Source: an uncultured Christensenella sp.
GTDB lineage: Bacteria; Bacillota; Clostridia; Christensenellales; Borkfalkiaceae
Direction of reading: 5' to 3'
Length of the DNA stretch: 64,000 nt
Assembly: GCA_910578565.1 (NCBI GenBank)
Contig: CAJTQF010000005.1
Location: 1-64,000 of the forward strand
Every line of letters starts with the position of its first letter. The stretch's first letter is position 1. The notes under the pieces are model-generated. The model was not told where the DNA came from and searched no databases. It saw only the letters and a list, made by a program, of their open reading frames with translations. Position numbers and translations under genes: made by a program. Below, piece by piece: positions 33,350 to 42,568 of the stretch.

Positions 33350-34123
33350 GTGCAATGGTTTTATGATTTAACTGGCTGGCAGCAGGCTCTTATCGCAACT
33401 ACGTTCACCTGGGCGTTGACGGCGGCAGGGGCGCTGCTTGTTTTTATATGTAAAAACGTAGGCAAAACCGCCTTTTCGCTTATGATGAGCATAGCGGCGG
33501 GTATAATGCTTGCTTCAACTTTTTTTTCACTTTTAATGCCCGCAATGGAGATGGTTGAAAATTATGCTTATTTGGTTTTAACCTGCGGATTTGTACTGGG
33601 CGGTTTACTTATTATTGTGACGGATATAGTCACTGGCAAATTAAACCTTTTTGCGGGCAATGCGAAAAAGCGTAGCTGTGCCGTAATGTGCATAGCGGTT
33701 ACTATCCATAACATTCCCGAAGGCCTTGCAATAGGCGTTGCGTTCGGCGCGCTGTCGTCGGGTGCGACGGTGGAAGGCGTTGCGGCAATTATGCTTGCTA
33801 TAGGTATCGGTATCCAGAACTTTCCCGAAGGGATGTGCGTCGCGTTTCCGCTTCGCGCAAACGGTATGAGCAGGACTAAGTCGTTTTTAATCGGTCAGCT
33901 TTCGGGCGCGGTTGAAATAGTCGCGGGCGTCATAGGCGCGATAGCCGTGACTTTGGTAAACGGAATACTTCCCTGGGCACTTTCTTTTTCCGCCGGCGCA
34001 ATGATGGCGGTCGTATGCTCCGAACTCATTCCCGAATCTTTTGCAAACGGAAAAATCAAAGCTACGGTGGGCGTAATCTTCGGATTTTCCCTTATGATGA
34101 TTTTAGACGTGGCTTTCGGTTAA
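33350..34123 (+). CDS. ZIP family divalent metal transporter
   Basis: This 257-residue protein has about eight hydrophobic helices and the two ZIP metal-binding motifs, HNIPEGLAIG (near residue 124) and QNFPEGM (near residue 157). The second motif has Gln at the position of the usual His. Substrates in the ZupT/GufA subfamily are zinc and other divalent metals. The GTG start follows TTGGAG. It is monocistronic, with an intrinsic terminator 12 bases after its stop. Confidence 0.92.
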   Translation: MQWFYDLTGWQQALIATTFTWALTAAGALLVFICKNVGKTAFSLMMSIAAGIMLASTFFSLLMPAMEMVENYAYLVLTCGFVLGGLLIIVTDIVTGKLNLFAGNAKKRSCAVMCIAVTIHNIPEGLAIGVAFGALSSGATVEGVAAIMLAIGIGIQNFPEGMCVAFPLRANGMSRTKSFLIGQLSGAVEIVAGVIGAIAVTLVNGILPWALSFSAGAMMAVVCSELIPESFANGKIKATVGVIFGFSLMMILDVAFG

Positions 34124-34135
34124 TATAGTTTACCT

Positions 34136-34163
34136 ATGCGGCGTACTCGCGCCGCATTTTTTT
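34136..34163 (+). terminator. Intrinsic terminator after the ZIP gene
   Basis: An 8-bp stem (34136-34143 with 34150-34157) is followed by TTTTTT. Confidence 0.9.
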
Positions 34164-34165
34164 GT

Positions 34166-34195
34166 GTATAATTACTTGTAAAATTCCCCAAAATA
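34166..34195 (+). promoter_or_regulatory. Possible forespore (sigma-G-like) promoter
   Basis: GTATA (34166-34170) and CAAAATA (34189-34195) are 18 bases apart and match the sigma-G pattern GHATR / CATWHTA with one mismatch in the -10. The context, a unit leading into spoVAC, supports forespore expression. The TATAAT at 34167 has no -35 partner. Confidence 0.4.
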
Positions 34196-34200
34196 GCTGT

Positions 34201-34998
34201 ATGGAAAAAAATAAATCAACAGCGATAGTGGTTGGCGGAAGTTCGGGTATAGGCTGTGAAACCTGTCTCAGACTTGCAAACCGCGGCTGGAACGTTATAA
34301 ACGTTTCGCGCACGCCTTGCAAAAACGCAAAAATCAAAAATATGATAGCCGACGTGGCGGCGGGCAGCACGCTTACCGACGTTATAAATATGGTGGGCGA
34401 AAAGTACGGAATAGACGCGCTTATTTACAGTGCAGGCTTTTCTATGGCTGCGCCAATAGAATACGCAAAAGAAAGCGATTACCGCTATCTTTTCGACGTT
34501 AACTTTTTCGGCGCGTTAAAGGCGATGCAGGCGGTTATCCCCTTTATGAAAGACAGGGGCGGCAGAATCGTACTTGTCGGTTCTATCGGCGGCGAAGTAC
34601 CCATTCTTTACGATTCGTTTTATTCGGCTTCAAAGTCCGCGCTTGAAATGCTTGTGCGCGAAGCCTATTCCGAGCTTAAACCTTACGGCATAAAAGTGAC
34701 GGCGTTGCTTCCCGGCGGAACCGCCACAGGTTTTACGTTCAAAAGAAAGGTTTATTCCGACGACGAAAATAAGACTTACGCGCAAAGCCTGAATAAGGCG
34801 GTTGCGGCGCTTGCCGATATCGAGCAGACGGGAATGTCGCCTGCGGAAGTTGCGGAAGATATTTGCGAAGTGGTGTACGCCGACAAACCGCCGGTCATAA
34901 GAGCGTGCGGTTTCAAAAATTCTGCTTATCGCATAATGTCGCACGTAATGCCGGAAAAATTGACCCTTTACTTTAACGACAGGGTATACCGCAGATGA
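34201..34998 (+). CDS. Short-chain dehydrogenase/reductase
   Basis: This 265-residue classical SDR has the NAD(P)-binding motif VGGSSGIG near residue 11, the NAG-like segment YSAGFS, and the catalytic Ser with the Tyr-x3-Lys in YSASKSALEM. Its substrate is unknown. The ATG at 34201 is preferred over an upstream in-frame start at 34162 that would lie in the terminator tail. The gene overlaps a 32-codon ORF that in turn overlaps spoVAC, so it appears to be the first gene of a sporulation transcript. No clear ribosome binding site is present. Confidence 0.88.
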   Translation: MEKNKSTAIVVGGSSGIGCETCLRLANRGWNVINVSRTPCKNAKIKNMIADVAAGSTLTDVINMVGEKYGIDALIYSAGFSMAAPIEYAKESDYRYLFDVNFFGALKAMQAVIPFMKDRGGRIVLVGSIGGEVPILYDSFYSASKSALEMLVREAYSELKPYGIKVTALLPGGTATGFTFKRKVYSDDENKTYAQSLNKAVAALADIEQTGMSPAEVAEDICEVVYADKPPVIRACGFKNSAYRIMSHVMPEKLTLYFNDRVYRR

Positions 34999-35093
34999 GA
35001 AGAGAGTACGATTTAACCCGCCGTGACGAGCGCGAAAGTTTAATAAAAAGCGTTAAAGGGGAGTGCGTAAAAAATGACAGGCAAGGTAAGTAA
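34995..35093 (+). CDS. Small coupled ORF before spoVAC (32 residues)
   Basis: The ATG overlaps the SDR stop (ATGA) and the ORF ends 20 bases inside spoVAC. The product is highly charged: MRREYDLTRRDERESL at the start, then Lys-rich to the end. It may encode a small sporulation protein or serve only to couple translation to spoVAC. I do not recognise it, and conservation is unknown. Confidence 0.4.
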   Translation: MRREYDLTRRDERESLIKSVKGECVKNDRQGK

Positions 35094-35523
35094 AAACCAC
35101 AACGAAAATTATCTGAATTACGTAAAAACGCAGGAACCGCCCACAAAGCATTTCAAAAACTGTCTTTCAGCTTTCGGAGTGGGTGGACTTATTTGCTGCA
35201 TAGGTCAGTTTATCAGGTTTATGCTTGAATATGCCGGTCTTTCAGGCGACGAACTTGCAGGTTGTACGTCAATGATTCTGATATTCCTTGGAACGCTTCT
35301 AACGGGATTCGGCGTGTACGACAGGATTGGCAGACACGCGGGCGCAGGGTCAATTGTTCCTATAACGGGTTTTGCAAACAGTGTAGCGTCACCAGCAATT
35401 GAATTTAAAACCGAAGGCTGGATTTACGGTATGGCGGCGAAAATGTTTACAGTTGCGGGCGCCATTATCGTGTTTGGCGTGTTTTCCGGCGTGCTTGTCG
35501 GTCTGGTTTATTTGTTTATATAA
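35074..35523 (+). CDS. spoVAC: Stage V sporulation protein AC
   Basis: SpoVAC is an inner-membrane component of the channel that moves dipicolinic acid into the forespore and out again at germination. The 149-residue protein has the conserved layout of about four membrane helices and the family motifs CLSAFGVGGLICCIGQ and HAGAGSIVPITGFANS. A GGGGAG site precedes the ATG. Normally spoVAD follows directly; here a terminator and a 12-kb polysaccharide cluster separate them. Confidence 0.96.
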   Translation: MTGKVSKNHNENYLNYVKTQEPPTKHFKNCLSAFGVGGLICCIGQFIRFMLEYAGLSGDELAGCTSMILIFLGTLLTGFGVYDRIGRHAGAGSIVPITGFANSVASPAIEFKTEGWIYGMAAKMFTVAGAIIVFGVFSGVLVGLVYLFI

Positions 35524-35529
35524 AATTAC

Positions 35530-35565
35530 AACCGACGGGGCGGCTTTGCCGTTCCGCTTTTGTAT
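35530..35565 (+). terminator. Terminator after spoVAC (left repeat copy)
   Basis: Stem GGGGCGGC (35537-35544) pairs with GCCGTTCC (35548-35555), using G-T pairs, followed by GCTTTTG. Bases 35530-35551 are identical to 47681-47702 at the far end of the polysaccharide cluster, so the two terminators bracket it as direct repeats. Confidence 0.75.
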
Positions 35566-35642
35566 ATATTTTTTATGGCTTAAATTCAATATAATTTAAA
35601 ATAATTTAATTGGGATTTTATAAACCGTTACCACAATAATAC

Positions 35643-35671
35643 TTGCAATTTGGTTGACTGTATGATAAAAT
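35643..35671 (+). promoter_or_regulatory. Sigma-A promoter of the polysaccharide cluster
   Basis: TTGCAA (35643-35648) and TAAAAT (35666-35671) are spaced by 17 bases. The leader of about 55 bases is AT-rich and shows no strong structure. No other clear promoter was seen before 47.7 kb. Confidence 0.55.
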
Positions 35672-35733
35672 GGTAGACAATAGTAAAATTGTCGGATTTT
35701 GTAATTTATTAATAAAAATTCAGGTTAATACTA

Positions 35734-36531
35734 ATGATTGAAATTGATGAAAAAGTTGAACAAAATTCAATTTGTTCAAATGAAAATAACGCAAACCTTC
35801 AACAAACGTCGGATACGCAGAATGTTACTTTGGCAGATTATGTCCCTAAAAAGAGAAAAGGGTTTTTCTATTTCTGGTATCTGGTAATTAAAAGGATTTT
35901 TGACTTCTTATCGTCTTTTTTTGTAAGTTTGTTAATTTTAATTCCTATTATTTTTGTTGCTTTTATAGTAATGATAAAAGATTTCGGCAGTCCTTTTTAT
36001 AAGCAGAAGCGCGTAGGCAAAAAGGGCAAAATGCTGAAAGTCTGGAAGTTCCGCAGTATGAAAAAAGGGGCGGACGATTTACAGAAGATGCTTACCGAAA
36101 AGCAATATGAAGAATATTTGAAAGAGTACAAGCTCGACGACGACCCTCGCCTTATCGGTTATAAGAAAGAAGGCGACGGCAAATACGGCAAGTGTTTCGG
36201 CGCTAAGATAAGAAGAACGTCTATAGACGAACTGCCGCAGATTCTTTTCAATATCTGTATATTGGGTAATATGTCTGTTGTGGGACCCCGTCCAATGCTT
36301 AATGAAGAATTGGACAAGTACTACACTCCCGAGCAGAAAGAACTGTTATTGACCGCAAAACCCGGGCTTACCGGTTATTGGCAGGCATATGCGAGAAACA
36401 ATGCTACGTACGCCAGCGGCGAAAGACAAAAAATGGAGCTATACTATATAGAACACCGTTCGCTTTGGCTTGATATAAAAATAGTTTTCAAGACGTTTAT
36501 AGGAGTTTTAAAGCATACCGGCGCAAAATAA
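35734..36531 (+). CDS. Initiating phosphoglycosyltransferase (bacterial sugar transferase)
   Basis: This 265-residue enzyme of the monotopic PGT family (PglC/WbaP catalytic domain) should load the first sugar phosphate onto undecaprenyl phosphate at the inner face of the membrane. After a polar start there is one hydrophobic segment (about residues 42-80), then the family motifs VGKKGKMLKVWKFRSM, RTSIDELPQ (with the catalytic acidic pair region) and SVVGPRPML, ending with KPGLTGYWQA. It lacks the long N-terminal membrane part of full WbaP. As the first gene of the cluster it defines the start of repeat-unit assembly; which sugar it uses cannot be read from sequence. Confidence 0.92.
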   Translation: MIEIDEKVEQNSICSNENNANLQQTSDTQNVTLADYVPKKRKGFFYFWYLVIKRIFDFLSSFFVSLLILIPIIFVAFIVMIKDFGSPFYKQKRVGKKGKMLKVWKFRSMKKGADDLQKMLTEKQYEEYLKEYKLDDDPRLIGYKKEGDGKYGKCFGAKIRRTSIDELPQILFNICILGNMSVVGPRPMLNEELDKYYTPEQKELLLTAKPGLTGYWQAYARNNATYASGERQKMELYYIEHRSLWLDIKIVFKTFIGVLKHTGAK

Positions 36532-36587
36532 AAAAAATTTTAGTATCGTAAAAAGTAATTTACCGAGTGCAAAATAACCAAAGACAT

Positions 36588-37712
36588 ATGAAAATTTTAC
36601 AAATATCAAATTATTATTATCCGCATATCGGCGGAATAGAACAAGTTGCCAGAGATATCTGTGACTCGTTAAAAAACGATAACGAATTAAAAGTTTTTTG
36701 TTTTAATCATGAAAAGGGAAACGGAGTTGATACGGTAGACGGCATTGAAGTTAACCGTGCCGGCTGTTTTGCAAAAATAGCGTCGCAATCAATTTCTTTT
36801 TCTTACGGAAAGCAGTTGAGAAGAGTATTCAAAGAATTTTCACCTGACGTAGTCATTTTTCATTTTCCCAATCCGTTTGCTTCGCATTATCTTTTAAAAA
36901 TATTAAAAAAATATCCAGCTTGCAAATTGGTTGTTTACTGGCATCTTGATATCGTCAGACAAAAAATTTTAGGCAAGCTGTTTAACGGACAAACAAAAAG
37001 GCTTTTAAAAAGAGCGGCTAAAATTCTTGCAACCAGTCCCAATTATATTGAAGGAAGTAAGTTTTTAAATGCAAATAAGGATAAATGCGATGTGTTGCCC
37101 TGTTGCATAGACAGTCGTCGCCTGACCGTTACGGAAAAAGACGTTGCTTTAGCAAATGAAATAAAAAAGCAACTCTGCGATAAAACAATTTGTTTTGCCA
37201 TAGGCAGACATGTTCCTTACAAAGGTATGGAGTATCTTGTAAAGGCAAGCAAATATCTTGACGGCAGTTATAAGATAATTATAGGCGGGGTAGGTCCGTT
37301 AACCGATTCTCTTAAATCGTTGGCGGGAAACGATGAAAAAATAAGTTTTTTGGGCAAGGTGAAAGAAGAAGAATTAAAAGGCTATTTACTTGCCTGCGAC
37401 ATATTTTGTTTCCCTTCAATTACAAAAAACGAAGCCTTCGGTATAGCTCTTGCGGAAGCTATGTATATGGGCAAATCCGCCGTTACGTTCAATATTCCCG
37501 GAAGCGGAGTGAACTATGTATCTATTAATAATCTTACAGGAATTGAAGTTGCAAACGGAAACGTAGCTGGTTATGCGGAAGCAATTAAAAAACTTGCGGC
37601 AGACAAATCTTTGCGTGAGAAATACGGAAATGCCGCAAGAGAAAGAGTTAAATCAATGTTTACCGAAAAAGTATTCACGGATAAGTTGAACAGCATTATA
37701 AAATCATTATAA
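36588..37712 (+). CDS. Glycosyltransferase family 4
   Basis: This is a GT-B, GT4-type retaining glycosyltransferase of 374 residues. The N-terminal domain begins ILQISNYYYPHIGGIEQVA, typical for GT4, and the C-terminal domain has FAIGRHVPYKG and the EX7E motif NEAFGIALAEAM. GDP-mannose is a likely donor because three GDP-mannose genes follow directly, but this is inference. The ATG at 36588 fits the family; an in-frame GTG at 36567 is possible, and neither has a clear ribosome binding site. Confidence 0.9.
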   Translation: MKILQISNYYYPHIGGIEQVARDICDSLKNDNELKVFCFNHEKGNGVDTVDGIEVNRAGCFAKIASQSISFSYGKQLRRVFKEFSPDVVIFHFPNPFASHYLLKILKKYPACKLVVYWHLDIVRQKILGKLFNGQTKRLLKRAAKILATSPNYIEGSKFLNANKDKCDVLPCCIDSRRLTVTEKDVALANEIKKQLCDKTICFAIGRHVPYKGMEYLVKASKYLDGSYKIIIGGVGPLTDSLKSLAGNDEKISFLGKVKEEELKGYLLACDIFCFPSITKNEAFGIALAEAMYMGKSAVTFNIPGSGVNYVSINNLTGIEVANGNVAGYAEAIKKLAADKSLREKYGNAARERVKSMFTEKVFTDKLNSIIKSL

Positions 37713-37722
37713 AGATAAGAAT

Positions 37723-38787
37723 ATGAAGACTTACGGCGTAATTATGGCTGGGGGTGGCGGTACACGTTTTTGGCCGCTTTCCAGAAAGAAAATTCCCAAA
37801 CAATTGCTTAATCTGAGCGGAAAAGATATAATGATAAACGAGACAATCGACAGGTTGTCCCGTGTAGCAGACTATGAAAATATTTTTATAGTCACAAATG
37901 CCGCTCAAAAATCAGAGATGTTAAATCTTGTTGACGGCAGGATTGTTGAAAATCATATAATTGCCGAACCCGCCGCACGTAATACAGCGGCATGTATAGG
38001 TTATGCCGCAATTGAATTAATAAAAAAATATGGCGACGGGATAATGGTTATTACGCCGTCTGACGCTTATATTAAAGACGTAAATAAATTTGCGGATATA
38101 TTAAAAATAGCAGTTAAAGAAGCTGAAAATACAAATAAACTTATCACTATAGGGATTAAACCTACTTTCCCCGCCACGGGATACGGTTATATTAAATATG
38201 CAAAATCATCGGATGCAGTAAAAACGGTTTTAAAGTTTGTTGAAAAACCGGACAGGGAAACGGCGGAAAAGTATTTAGCGGATGGCGGGTTTGTATGGAA
38301 CAGCGGGATATTTGTTTGGAAAGCATCGGTCATTCTTGAAAAATTCAAAAAATTGCAGCCTGAAATTTACTCGTATCTGCAGCGTATTTCGGATGCTTTA
38401 AATAAGCCTGACGAACAACGGCTGATTGAAGAGTTATACCCGTTAATACCGTCCATATCTGTTGATTACGGTATAATGGAAAAGTCTGACGACATAGTGG
38501 TTGTTCCGGGAGATTTCGGTTGGAACGACATCGGAAGTTGGGATATGTTCAATGTTCTTCACGCCGAAGACAGTTGCGGAAACATAAGAACAGGTGACGC
38601 ATTAACTATTGACTGTAAAAATACCACCGTTTATTCAAGCGGTAAATTGGTCGCCGCACTCGGCGTAGATAATATTGTAATTGTTGAAACACCTGACGCT
38701 ATAATGGTATGTGCGAAAGATAAGGCGCAGGACGTAAAAAAAATAGTTGACGAACTTAATGCTAACGGTAGAGAGGAACTACTGTAA
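37723..38787 (+). CDS. manC: Mannose-1-phosphate guanylyltransferase
   Basis: The enzyme makes GDP-mannose from GTP and mannose 1-phosphate. The 354-residue protein has the nucleotidyltransferase signature MAGGGGTRFWPLSRKKIPKQ (residues about 9-28), then VEKPDRETAEKYLADG and the FGWNDIGSWD region. It is the single-domain form, without the mannose-6-phosphate isomerase domain found in AlgA/ManC fusions; a separate manA is two genes downstream. Its stop overlaps the next ATG (TAATG). Confidence 0.95.
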   Translation: MKTYGVIMAGGGGTRFWPLSRKKIPKQLLNLSGKDIMINETIDRLSRVADYENIFIVTNAAQKSEMLNLVDGRIVENHIIAEPAARNTAACIGYAAIELIKKYGDGIMVITPSDAYIKDVNKFADILKIAVKEAENTNKLITIGIKPTFPATGYGYIKYAKSSDAVKTVLKFVEKPDRETAEKYLADGGFVWNSGIFVWKASVILEKFKKLQPEIYSYLQRISDALNKPDEQRLIEELYPLIPSISVDYGIMEKSDDIVVVPGDFGWNDIGSWDMFNVLHAEDSCGNIRTGDALTIDCKNTTVYSSGKLVAALGVDNIVIVETPDAIMVCAKDKAQDVKKIVDELNANGREELL

Positions 38788-40550
38788 TGGATTACAGAGA
38801 AGAATATGAAAAATGGTGTACAAGCAACATTTTTGATAATGATACGAAAAATGAATTGCTTGCTTTAACCGACGAAAAAGAAATAGAAGACAGGTTTTAT
38901 AAACAGCTATCCTTCGGAACCGGCGGGTTGCGCGGAGAAATAGGCGCAGGCTCTAACCGTATGAATATTTATACTGTAGGTAAAGCGTCACAGGGGCTTG
39001 CAAATTTTATCAACAGCCGGGCAGAAAACGGAAGTATAGTAATTGCTTACGACAGCAGAAGAATGTCTTACGATTTTGCTATGGACTCCGCTTTGATATT
39101 TGCGGCAAACGGCATTAAAGCATTCATCTTTGAAGGTCTTCGTCCCACGCCGGAATTATCATTTGCCGTGAGAGAGTTGAAAGCGACGGCGGGAATAGTA
39201 ATAACGGCAAGTCACAATCCCCCCCAATATAACGGATATAAAGTATATTGGTCTGACGGCGGACAAATTGTTGCGCCGTACGATAAATTAATAATTGACG
39301 AAGTTAATAAAATAAGCGATTATAGTTTAATCAGACGTATTGGCAAAGAAGAAGCGCAAAAGAGCGGGTTGCTAAAATTTATCGGTAAAGAAACAGACGA
39401 TAAATATATTTCCGCTATAAAATCATTGGTACAGAATAAGGATGTACTGAATAGCTTTGCAAAAGAGATAAAAATTGTCTACACTCCGTTAAACGGTGCG
39501 GGTAATATACCCGTACGTCGGATTTTAAAAGAACTGGGGTTTGAAAAAGTTTGGGTTGTTCCCGAGCAGGAGAATCCCGACGGCAATTTCCCGACTCTTG
39601 AATACCCCAATCCTGAAGATAAAAAGGCGTTCGCTTATGCGCTTGCGCTTGCCGGAAAAGTAAACGCAGACATTGTTCTTGCAACCGACCCCGACGCAGA
39701 CAGGCTCGGCATTTATGCAAAGGACGTAAAGTCCGGCGAATATATCCCGTTTACAGGAAATATGAGCGGATTATTAATAGCAGAGTATGAACTGTCGCAA
39801 AAAAGCGAAAAGGGACTTTTGCCCGAAGAAAGAAAAAACGGAGCAATTGTTACTACGTTGGTTTCTTCAAAAATGGCGTATGAAATTGCTGCCGAATACG
39901 GGTTGACTGTTAAAGAAGTTTTGACCGGTTTCAAATATATCGGCGAACAGATAAAACTTTTCGAACTTGCAAAAGAAGAAAACGGAGGCGAGCTTGACTG
40001 GCGCAAGAATGCTTTTGAGTTTGAATTCGGATACGAAGAGAGTTACGGTTGTCTTGTGGGTACGCACGCCCGCGATAAAGACGCTGTCGTTGCAGTAATG
40101 GCGCTTTGCGAAGCGGCGGCATATTACAGGTCCAAAGGGTTGACTCTTTGTGACCAAATGCAGAATATTTATAATAAATACGGATACTATTTGGAAGAGT
40201 TGGAGAGTATTACGCTTAAAGGTGCGGACGGCGCGTCAAAAATTTTATCGATAATGAATCTGCTCAGAAAAAATGCACCCGAAAAAATCGGTGGTTTAAA
40301 AGTATTGGCGGTAAGAGATTATAATAATAAAATCCGTTATAATAAAGTTAAAAACGAACAGGAAATACTTAATCTTCCAAACAGTAACGTGCTATATTTT
40401 GAATTGGAAAATAACGGTTGGTGTTGCGTGCGCCCTTCAGGAACCGAACCCAAAATAAAATTTTATTTCGGCGTAAAGCAATCATCGGAAGAACTTGCAA
40501 AATCCGCTTTGGTAAAAATAAAAGAAGACATTCTTAAAATCATAGCTTAA
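38787..40550 (+). CDS. Phosphomannomutase/phosphoglucomutase
   Basis: This alpha-D-phosphohexomutase of 587 residues resembles the long PgcA-type enzymes. The phosphoserine loop is TASHNPPQYNGYK near residue 145, the metal-binding loop is DPDADRLG near residue 305, the sugar-binding loop is FEFGYEESYG, and the phosphate-binding loop is RPSGTEPKIKFY. Between manC and manA its likely role here is mannose 6-phosphate to mannose 1-phosphate, although PgcA-type enzymes also act on glucose phosphates. Confidence 0.93.
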   Translation: MDYREEYEKWCTSNIFDNDTKNELLALTDEKEIEDRFYKQLSFGTGGLRGEIGAGSNRMNIYTVGKASQGLANFINSRAENGSIVIAYDSRRMSYDFAMDSALIFAANGIKAFIFEGLRPTPELSFAVRELKATAGIVITASHNPPQYNGYKVYWSDGGQIVAPYDKLIIDEVNKISDYSLIRRIGKEEAQKSGLLKFIGKETDDKYISAIKSLVQNKDVLNSFAKEIKIVYTPLNGAGNIPVRRILKELGFEKVWVVPEQENPDGNFPTLEYPNPEDKKAFAYALALAGKVNADIVLATDPDADRLGIYAKDVKSGEYIPFTGNMSGLLIAEYELSQKSEKGLLPEERKNGAIVTTLVSSKMAYEIAAEYGLTVKEVLTGFKYIGEQIKLFELAKEENGGELDWRKNAFEFEFGYEESYGCLVGTHARDKDAVVAVMALCEAAAYYRSKGLTLCDQMQNIYNKYGYYLEELESITLKGADGASKILSIMNLLRKNAPEKIGGLKVLAVRDYNNKIRYNKVKNEQEILNLPNSNVLYFELENNGWCCVRPSGTEPKIKFYFGVKQSSEELAKSALVKIKEDILKIIA

Positions 40551-40553
40551 TTT

Positions 40554-41522
40554 ATGAAAGAAGAAAAAGTATTAAAACTTAAATCCGTTTATAAAGATTA
40601 TATTTGGGGCGGAACGAAAATACGCGATATATTGCGTAAAGATACGGGCGATATGGAAAGGATTGCCGAAAGCTGGGAAGTATCTACTCACGCCGACGGA
40701 CAAAGTGCGATAGCCGAAGGAGAATTTGCCGGAAAGTCTCTTTGCGAGTATTTTGATTTAATCGGATGGAACAAACTCGGCGAGTACGGTAATAAGTACC
40801 ACAATCTTCCCATTCTTGTAAAATATATCGACGCCAAAGAGAATTTGTCAATACAGGTTCATCCTGATGACGAATATTCGAGAGCAAATGAAAATGACAG
40901 CGGCAAAAACGAGATGTGGACTGTTCTGGACGCAGAAGATAATGCGTTTATATATCTCGGTTTTAATAAGGATACAAACCGAGAAGAAGTTGAGCGCCAT
41001 ATCAAGAACAATACGCTTGAAAAACTGTTGAATAAAATATACGTTAAAAAAGGCGAAACATATTATATCCCCGCAGGAACCGTCCACGCTATCGGTAAGG
41101 GCTGTTTAATTTGCGAAATTCAACAAACTTCAAATATAACTTATAGGTTGTACGATTACGGCAGAAAAGATAAAAGCGGAAATTCACGTGAATTGCATTT
41201 GAAAAAAGCGCTGGAAATTTTAAATTACCAGGCTTTTAATATTTCTGAGTTTATGTCGGCAGACCTTGAAATAATGGACAAATATTTGAAGTCCATGTTG
41301 ACAGATTACGGTTGTTGCAGTATTGTAAATTATGAAGCGACAGACGGGGCTTTATATGATAAAGAACCTTCAAAAATCAAGTTTGCTATAGTTTATTACG
41401 GCAAGGGTAAAATTTTTTGTGAAAACGAGCAAAAAGAAATTAGTTGCGGCGACGCATTTTTGTTAAACGGACAAGCCGTAAAAATAACAGGAAAATGTAA
41501 TGTTATACTTATAAATTTGTAG
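40554..41522 (+). CDS. manA: Mannose-6-phosphate isomerase
   Basis: ManA converts fructose 6-phosphate, made by Pgi (1435), to mannose 6-phosphate, the entry to GDP-mannose. The 322-residue protein is a short class I type with the zinc-site motifs SIQVHPDDEY and PAGTVHAIGKGCLICEIQQ and the loop KNEMWTVL. It begins 3 bases after the mutase stop. Together with the two preceding genes it makes the cluster self-sufficient for GDP-mannose. Confidence 0.94.
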   Translation: MKEEKVLKLKSVYKDYIWGGTKIRDILRKDTGDMERIAESWEVSTHADGQSAIAEGEFAGKSLCEYFDLIGWNKLGEYGNKYHNLPILVKYIDAKENLSIQVHPDDEYSRANENDSGKNEMWTVLDAEDNAFIYLGFNKDTNREEVERHIKNNTLEKLLNKIYVKKGETYYIPAGTVHAIGKGCLICEIQQTSNITYRLYDYGRKDKSGNSRELHLKKALEILNYQAFNISEFMSADLEIMDKYLKSMLTDYGCCSIVNYEATDGALYDKEPSKIKFAIVYYGKGKIFCENEQKEISCGDAFLLNGQAVKITGKCNVILINL

Positions 41523-41530
41523 GATTAATT

Positions 41531-42562
41531 ATGAAAATTGCAATAGATTGCAGATACTTGGGTAAATCGGGGATAGGCAGAGTATGCGAAGGGATAATAG
41601 ATAATATTGATTATACGGAGCATTCGTTTTACCTGATTGGCAATAGAAACAAATTGGAAAAATACAGCCAAGCTGTTATAATAGATGACGGGACAGATCC
41701 CTATTCTAAAAAAGGGCTTTTTAAATTTAATAAAAAGCGCATAAATAAGGAATGCGATTGTCTTATCATACCCAATTTTATAATTCCTTTCGGTATAAAA
41801 ATCCCCGTTCATTCTGTAATGCATGACTTGATTTTTCTTGACGTCAGGGAAACGGTAAACGGAAAAATTGATTACTTTATTAAGAAAACCTTGTTGAAAC
41901 GTTGCATGAAAAAATCAAAAACTGTTGCTTGCGTTTCTGGTTTTACCAAATCGAGATGTATCCATCATTTTAAAAAATACGCAAAAAAATGCTACGTGAA
42001 TTATAACGGTCTTTCCAAAGATATTATTGAATACGGCAAAAACCACAGCTGTTCAAAAAAAGAAAACACAATAATTTACGTCGGAAATGTAAAGCGTCAC
42101 AAGGGGCTCAACATTTTACTTGAAGCCTTTGCTTCGGCGGAAGATCCTACATTGAAATTGAAAATTATAGGAGAGCGCGAAGGTTTTTTAACGGGACTTG
42201 ATTTAAACGAAAAGGATTATCCTAACGTTACATTTACAGGTCGGCTGGATAATGAAGAATTGTTTTCCGAAATTCAGAAAGCAAAATTTTTAGTTCAGCC
42301 CTCTGTTTATGAAGGGTTTGGTTTACCTCCTCTCGAAGCATTGTATCTTGGTACACAGCCGATAATCTCTGATATTGAAGTGTTCAGAGAAATATACTCT
42401 GAGTTGCCTGTAATATTTTTCGGGAGTGTAGAAGATTTATCAAAAAAAATAATTTTCTCACCGGATAAAGTTGATTGTTCAGATAATATTAATTTGAAAT
42501 ACAATTATAAACAATTCGCAAACAATATAATTTCTCATATAAAAACGTATGGAGTCAGATAA
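41531..42562 (+). CDS. Glycosyltransferase family 4
   Basis: This 343-residue GT4-type enzyme begins KIAIDCRYLGKSGIGRV and shows YVGNVKRHKGLNILLEAF for nucleotide-sugar binding and YEGFGLPPLEALYLG as its EX7E motif. It resembles mannosyltransferases of the WbaZ/MtfB type in overall pattern, which suits the GDP-mannose genes, but donor and linkage are unknown. AGGA precedes the ATG. It lies 8 bases after manA. Confidence 0.9.
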   Translation: MKIAIDCRYLGKSGIGRVCEGIIDNIDYTEHSFYLIGNRNKLEKYSQAVIIDDGTDPYSKKGLFKFNKKRINKECDCLIIPNFIIPFGIKIPVHSVMHDLIFLDVRETVNGKIDYFIKKTLLKRCMKKSKTVACVSGFTKSRCIHHFKKYAKKCYVNYNGLSKDIIEYGKNHSCSKKENTIIYVGNVKRHKGLNILLEAFASAEDPTLKLKIIGEREGFLTGLDLNEKDYPNVTFTGRLDNEELFSEIQKAKFLVQPSVYEGFGLPPLEALYLGTQPIISDIEVFREIYSELPVIFFGSVEDLSKKIIFSPDKVDCSDNINLKYNYKQFANNIISHIKTYGVR

Positions 42563-42568
42563 CAATTC

